Part shown: positions 59,314-64,000 of the stretch, one piece after another
Numbering within the stretch: position 1 is the first letter of the stretch
Layout of the letters: the number at the start of each line of letters is the position of its first letter
Origin: Silene latifolia
Taxonomy: Eukaryota; Streptophyta; Magnoliopsida; Caryophyllales; Caryophyllaceae
Assembly: GCF_048544455.1 (NCBI RefSeq)
Contig: NC_133536.1
Coordinates: forward strand, 194,497,325 to 194,561,324
Direction of reading: 5' to 3'
DNA length: 64,000 bases
Position numbers and translations under genes: made by a program
Notes under the pieces: model-generated
What the model was told of the DNA's origin: nothing
The model's database searches: none
The model's input: only the letters and a program-made list of their open reading frames with translations

Positions 59314-61320
59314 TTACGTCCCCGTAACCATACATACCTGATCAAAAAGAAAAGGGTATCGTTCTTTCATTGCTTCCTCAGGCTCCCATGTAGCTTCCTC
59401 AGTCTCGTGGTTGGACCAAAGGATCTTAAGCAAAACTGTCTCACCACTCCTAGTCTTCCTAACCTTTCGGTCAAGAATCTGCTTAGGCACCTCAAGATAT
59501 GATAAGGACTCATCTAGCTCTAAGTTCTCTGCCTCTAACACATGTGACAGGTCACTCACATACTTCCGCAGCTGCGATACATGAAACACATTATGCACTC
59601 TCTCTAGCGCAGCTGGTAAAGCCAGACGATATGCAACTTCCCCAACTCGTTCTAATATCTCATAAGGCCCGATAAACTTCTGACTTAGCTTGCCTTTCTT
59701 CCCAAATCTCATAACCCCATGCATAGGAGAAACTTTCAAAAGAACCTTGTCCCCAACTTGAAACTCTATGTCCCGGCGATGTAGATCTGCATAACTTTTT
59801 TGCCTATCCTGAGCTGCCCTCATCCGTTCCCTGATCATCTTAATCTGTTCCGCCATCTCATGTACCATCTCTGGTCCTAAAACCACTGCCTCAGCACTAT
59901 CGTCCCAACAAATCGGACTCCTACATCTCCTCCCATACAAAGCCTCAAACGGTGCCATACCGATACTAGTGTGATAGCTTTTATTGTAAGAAAATTCTAT
60001 CAAGTCCAACCTCTGTTCCCAGCTACCACCAAAATCCATCACACAAGCTCGCAACATATCCTCAAGAGTCTTGATTGTTCTCTCAGTCTGTCCGTCTATC
60101 GCAGGATGAAATGTTGTATTCATCTTCAAAGTTGTTCCCAACGATTCCTGCAACTCTTTCCAAAACCTTGATACAAATCTCGCATCTCTGTCAGACACTA
60201 TGTCCTTAGGGACTCCATGTAACTTAAGCACGTTCTTTCGATAGGCCATAGCCAATTGTGCCTTAGTCCATGTATCTTTCATTGGAACAAAGTGAGCTGA
60301 CTTGGTCAGTCGATCCACTATTACCCAAATCATGTTGTTACCGTGTTGACTCTTTGGCAAACCCACTATGAAATCCATGGAAATGGATTCCCACTTCCAC
60401 TCAGGTACCGTTAAATACTGAATCTTACCTTGTGGTCGTCGCTGTTCCTCCTTAACTCTCTGGCATGTCAAACAGCGGGCCACAAACTCTGCTGTCTCTT
60501 TCTTCATTCCAGGCCACCAAAACGTATTCTTTAAATCCTTATACAACTTATCTCCACCTGGATGAACTGAATATGGTGTGCAATATGCCTCTGTCATGAT
60601 AGTCTTTTTCAACTCCTCGTCATTAGGAACACACCACCTATCGTCAAACCTCAAACTACCATCTGTGTGAATAGAGAATCGAGACACTGTCCCTTTCTCT
60701 ACTCCAGCTCTCCACTCCACTATCTTAGGATCCAACGTCTGCTTACCTCGAATGTCATCATAGAACTCAAGCTGTACTGTCATATCACCCATGGCATCTC
60801 CTTTCTGCATCATATGTATCCCAAATCTCGCTACCTCATCTCTCAACCTCATCAAAGATAGAGTTGTACACAAAGAATGTACACTCTTCCTACTCAAAGC
60901 ATCAGCAACTACATTGACCTTCCCTTCATGGTAGATAATTTCCATGTCATAGTCGCCAATCAACTCCATCCACCTCCTTTGTCTCATGTTCAACTCCTTT
61001 TGAGTGAAAATATACTTGAGACTCTTGTGATCATAAAATACCTTAAAGATTGCTCCATAAAGGTAATGTCTCCATATCTTGAGAGCAAACACTACCGCAC
61101 CCAACTCCAGATCATGAGTGGGGTAGTTCTCCTCATAAGGCTTCAATTGCCTAGAAGCATAGGCAATCACTTTACCGTTCTGCATCAACACACATCCCAA
61201 CCCATTCTTTGAGGCATCTGTATAAACCTCAAAGTTCTCGATCCCTTCAGGCAATGCTAAGACAGGAGCTGTGGTCAAACGCTCCTTTAATGTTTGGAAC
61301 GACGTCTCACAACTCTCATC
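59314..61320 (-). pseudogene. Element F RNase H, integrase and chromodomain
   Basis: 654 codons open from 61278. RNase H: EVYTDASKNGLGCVLMQ, YDHKSLKYIFTQ, NVVADALSRK. Integrase: zinc site SVHPGGDKLYKDL ... CLTCQ, core SMDFIVGLPKS, IVSDRDARFVSRFW, DGQTERTIKTLEDML. The C-terminus has GDKVLLKVSPMHGVMRFGKKG, then a chromodomain ILDRKVRKTRSGETVLLKIL ... SNHETEEATWEPEEAM. Chromodomains direct integration to marked chromatin. It is separated from RT only by the TAG at 61321-61323, where Trp is expected. Confidence 0.92.
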
Positions 61321-61971
61321 CTAACGAAACATGTTCTCTTTCCTCATCAACGTGGTCATAGGTCTAGCTATCTTGGAGAAATCTTTCACGAACCGTCTGT
61401 AGTACCCAGCTAAACCCAGAAAACTCCTGATCTCAGCAACATTCTTTGGTGCTTCCCACTTTGTCACTGCTTCTATCTTTGCCGGATCCACAGCTACCCC
61501 ATCTTTAGAGATCACATGCCCCAGAAAAGCAACTTTCTCTAACCAGAACTCACACTTGGATAGCTTAGCATATAGCTCATGCTCCCTCAAAGTCTGCAAC
61601 ACAACCCTCAGATGCTCCTCATGCTCCTCCTTAGTCTTGGAGTAGACTAAGATATCATCGATAAACACCACTACAAACTTGTCCAAAAACTGTCGAAAGA
61701 TCCTATTCATCAAATCCATAAACACTACCGGTGCATTAGATAACCCAAACGGCATCACTACATACTCATAATGGCCATACCTCGACGTGAAAGCTGTCTT
61801 TGGTATGTCCACTTCTCTAATCTTCACCTGATGATACCCCAACCTCAAATCAATCTTAGAAAAGACTGATGCACCACTCAACTGATCAAACAAGTCATCT
61901 ATCCTTGGCAAAGGATACTTGTTCTTCACTGTCACTCGGTTCAGCTCTCTATAGTCTATACACAACCTCAA
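61321..61971 (-). pseudogene. Element F reverse transcriptase core
   Basis: [20 protein letters not shown], then [13 protein letters not shown], then [19 protein letters not shown], then catalytic [11 protein letters not shown] (about 61670), then [13 protein letters not shown] and [18 protein letters not shown]. It is complete for the palm and thumb but out of frame with the protease by a one-base insertion near 61980 (AAAGGATGGG where AAAGATGGG is expected). It ends at the TAG described above. Confidence 0.9.
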
Positions 61972-62671
61972 ACTCCCATCCTTTCTTTTTCACGAAAAGA
62001 ACTGGTGCTCCCCACGGCGATACACTAGGTCTAATGTATCCCTTCTCTATCAGATCATCCAACTGTTTCCTAAGCTCCTCCATCTCCTTAGGACCCATAC
62101 GGTACGGTGCTTTAGAGATTGGCCCCGTCCCTGGTTTCAACTCTACTGTGAAATCTATCTCTCTTCTCGGCGGCAACCCCGGAATCTCCTCTGGAAACAC
62201 ATCCTCAAACTCTCCCACCACCGGTATCTGATCAACTGTCGGACTCTCTATCCGGTCATCTCTCACATGGCACAAGATCAAAGGACATCCCTTCCTCAGG
62301 TAAGACTTCAAAGTGACAGCTGCAATCAACTTAACTTTGGGTTTGACTAGAAACCCACGATAAGACACACTAACACCCTTAGGACCTCTTAAAGACACTT
62401 TCTTTTGATGACAGTCTATCTTAGCTTTATACTTTCCCAGCCAATCCATCCCAACTATCATCTCAAAACCGTCAAAAAGAAACTCTAGCAAGTCTACAGG
62501 GAAATCAACTTGCCCAACTATCATAGGTACATCCCTATATAACCTCCCACAAGATACAGACTCACCCGAAGGTATAAAAACTTTCTCACTAACAGACTCA
62601 TACACCCTCAAACCCAACCGTTTAACATGACTCGAAGATACAAACGATTGAGAAGCCCCCGAATCAAACAA
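61949..62671 (-). pseudogene. Element F protease and RT N-terminus
   Basis: The protease active site FDSGASQSFVSS is at the start, then YRDVPMIVGQVDFPVDLLEF and GMDWLGKYKAKIDCH. The RT leader follows: [60 protein letters not shown]. The last ~10 residues are frame-shifted. The coding sequence upstream of 62671 continues in this frame to about 62900, whereas the zinc-knuckle ORF is in another frame. Confidence 0.88.
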
Positions 62672-63081
62672 AACAAAGGTATGAATACCATTAACAAGAA
62701 AAGTACCGGTGATAACGTGTGCATCCTCCTCAGCGCCTTCCTCTCCATCATGAATAACTTTCCACCGGTCTTCCGTCCACCTCCCTGGATAATAACTGGC
62801 TGATGTGGTCGGCTTAGCACCACCCTTGATTGTTGTTGTTGTTCGTTGGTGGTTTCGATAAGAATTACCGCCGTTGCGGTTGCCTCCACTCGATAACTCG
62901 AATTCCCGGTTTGGCCATGACCCGTAGGTCTATTGCTCGCATAGCTCTGCGCAGGTCTCTGGAAAGTTCCCGGTGCACTTGTGCACTCATGTCTCTTGTG
63001 GCCTACACCACCACAGCTATAGCAGGTCACTCCCCAACTACCACTAACACTTCCCCGGCCACGCCCAAAGGAAGCCCCAGC
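62608..63081 (-). pseudogene. Element F gag C-terminus with zinc knuckle
   Basis: Gly/Arg/Ser-rich lead (SFGRGRGSVSG), then CYSCGGVGHKRHEC (CX2CX4HX4C, about 62985-63025), then a Gln-rich linker. The frame should shift near 62905 to reach the protease; downstream of that the listed frame is spurious. Upstream, the gene is interrupted by G at 63082, so the main Gag domain is outside the window. Confidence 0.8.
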
Positions 63082-64000
63082 TGTAACACCCCGTATTTTA
63101 TTAAGATGGATAAAATTATTTTAATAGCTATTTTGAATTTAATTACATCATTTAACGATTTATATATATATGCTTAGCTAATTAATTAATTTCATCATAA
63201 TTCGATACGTTAATTTTAATAATCATTAATAAGTTTATTTAAAGTTAGTTCGAGTTTATTGAAATTAGTTCGAGTTTATTTATTTAATAATTTCCGTTTC
63301 TTTACGAGTCCTTATGAAAGTTGTTTTAAGTAAACCCGAGATGGATTTTGGGAACAAAACCGTCCAATTAGCTATTTTGAGCTTATTTCACTAAATTAGC
63401 AATTTTTATTAATATCCGTTAGTTTCATAAAAATCGCTAATAATTCCGATTCAAGCTGATATCGTATTATTTCCGTTAACTAGCTGAGTTTATTTTATCT
63501 TCACTCATTAAATTTATTTATTATTAATTCCGTTTTATTACTGAAACTTTTACTAAAAACCGATTTTATTAACTCGAGGCGGTTTTAAAAACGAGCGAAA
63601 TTACTTAACGATGAAGAAACGTACGTATAATTAGTAGCTAGCAAGCTAGCTGGTGTCTCATTATTTTTATTATTATATTTATTATTACTAATATTATGTT
63701 GTTGTTGTTGACCCGTCCCCACCCCCTCATTTCTTCATTCTTCATTTCTGAATGAACCCAGCAACAGCAACAAAAAGCAACGAAACACACAGAGCAACAC
63801 ACCTCCATTTTCGTCACCTTAAACCTCAGATCCCGGCCCATTTCTCGACCAAATTCCGTAATTTTTGTACCATTCTCTTCCCCTTTCCTTCCTCCTCCTT
63901 TTAAGGTAAGAAAGTCTCCTTTTTGTAGTGGTTTCATCTTTCGCCGTCTTATAAAAGTGTCGTCTTTTAGCTTCTTTATTCCGTTTTCTTACCCTTTTAT
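63082..64000 (+). mobile_element. Element G: TGTAACACCCCGTA-type LTR sequence (partial)
   Basis: Starts TGTAACACCCCGTATTTTAT at an abrupt break in F's gag. The start matches B (reverse complement) and H. The composition (AT-rich, then a C-rich stretch near 63710-63900, then ttttaaggtaag) parallels H's first kilobase. The left TSD copy would be CCAGC (63077-63081). It could be a solo LTR or the 5' LTR of a full element outside the window. Confidence 0.65.

Larger units (their letters stand above)
57740..64000 (-). mobile_element. Element F: Tekay-like chromovirus (partial, runs off right edge, split by G)
   Basis: 3' LTR 57740-59090, PPT, then integrase with chromodomain, RNase H, RT, protease and the gag zinc knuckle up to 63081, where G is inserted. 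Its LTR starts TGTAATACTCCG and ends GGGGTGTTACA, the same family as E's. It landed in T's pol, and the left TSD copy would be GGTAT (57735-57739). One frameshift each in gag-PR and PR-RT and one nonsense codon make it defective, but it is the best preserved element here. Confidence 0.85.

Noticed and set aside
61869..62231. 120-codon plus-strand frame
   Set aside because: Antisense shadow of F's RT/protease region.

Overview
The window is a plant nuclear repeat region made almost entirely of LTR retrotransposons inserted into one another. I see no conventional host single-copy gene, rRNA, tRNA gene or CRISPR array. The lineages (Athila-like and Tat-like Ty3/gypsy, Tekay-like chromovirus, Sirevirus-type Ty1/copia), the AT-rich composition and the GT-AG introns indicate a dicot angiosperm with a large genome. 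A Caryophyllales host (Silene/Saponaria/Chenopodium-like) is a guess only.

Layout. Element K (1-2729, minus; copia-like end) enters from the left edge. Next is a plus-strand Athila-type LTR fragment X (2730 to about 3530). Element A, a minus-strand Athila-like gypsy, runs from about 3530 to 19681 and is broken by two insertions with perfect 5-bp target-site duplications: a ~2.9 kb solo LTR B (3773-6705, GTTGA) and a complete copia-like element C (9005-17759, GTACC). Element D (19682 to about 45458, plus) is a gag-only Athila-like element. A Sirevirus-type copia S (22647-44633, minus, ATCCT) sits inside it. S carries E (25225-35428, plus, CCCGA) inside its extra 3' ORF, and E's left LTR carries a ~3 kb solo LTR H (25727-28740, ATGTT). 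This is a four-deep nest with every TSD intact. To the right is T (about 45459 to 57739, minus), a Tat-lineage gypsy with a second, archaeal-type RNase H and two intron-containing genes running antisense to its pol: a plant-mobile-domain (PMD) gene and a DUF7745-like gene. T's pol is interrupted by F (57740 to past the right edge, minus), a Tekay-like chromovirus with a chromodomain. F's gag is in turn interrupted by G (63082 onward), which resembles B and H.

Almost every coding region is broken by frameshifts and in-frame stops. Many stops look like TGG to TGA/TAG or CAA to TAA, the pattern expected from deamination of methylated cytosine. F is the least damaged.

Three things stand out. First, the K and C LTRs share a two-stem inverted-repeat structure in which four base pairs differ between the two subfamilies yet pairing is kept on both sides. 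Second, several element families carry their own short palindromic motif, repeated in the LTR and again in the element body: CTCGATCGAG in A, E and F; GTTATAGCT...AGCTATAAC in S, including inside coding sequence; CGCAGCA...TGCTGCG in T. Third, T's motif lies in its LTR and just upstream of both antisense genes, and the DUF7745-like gene shares a 13-nt TATA context with T's own LTR promoter.
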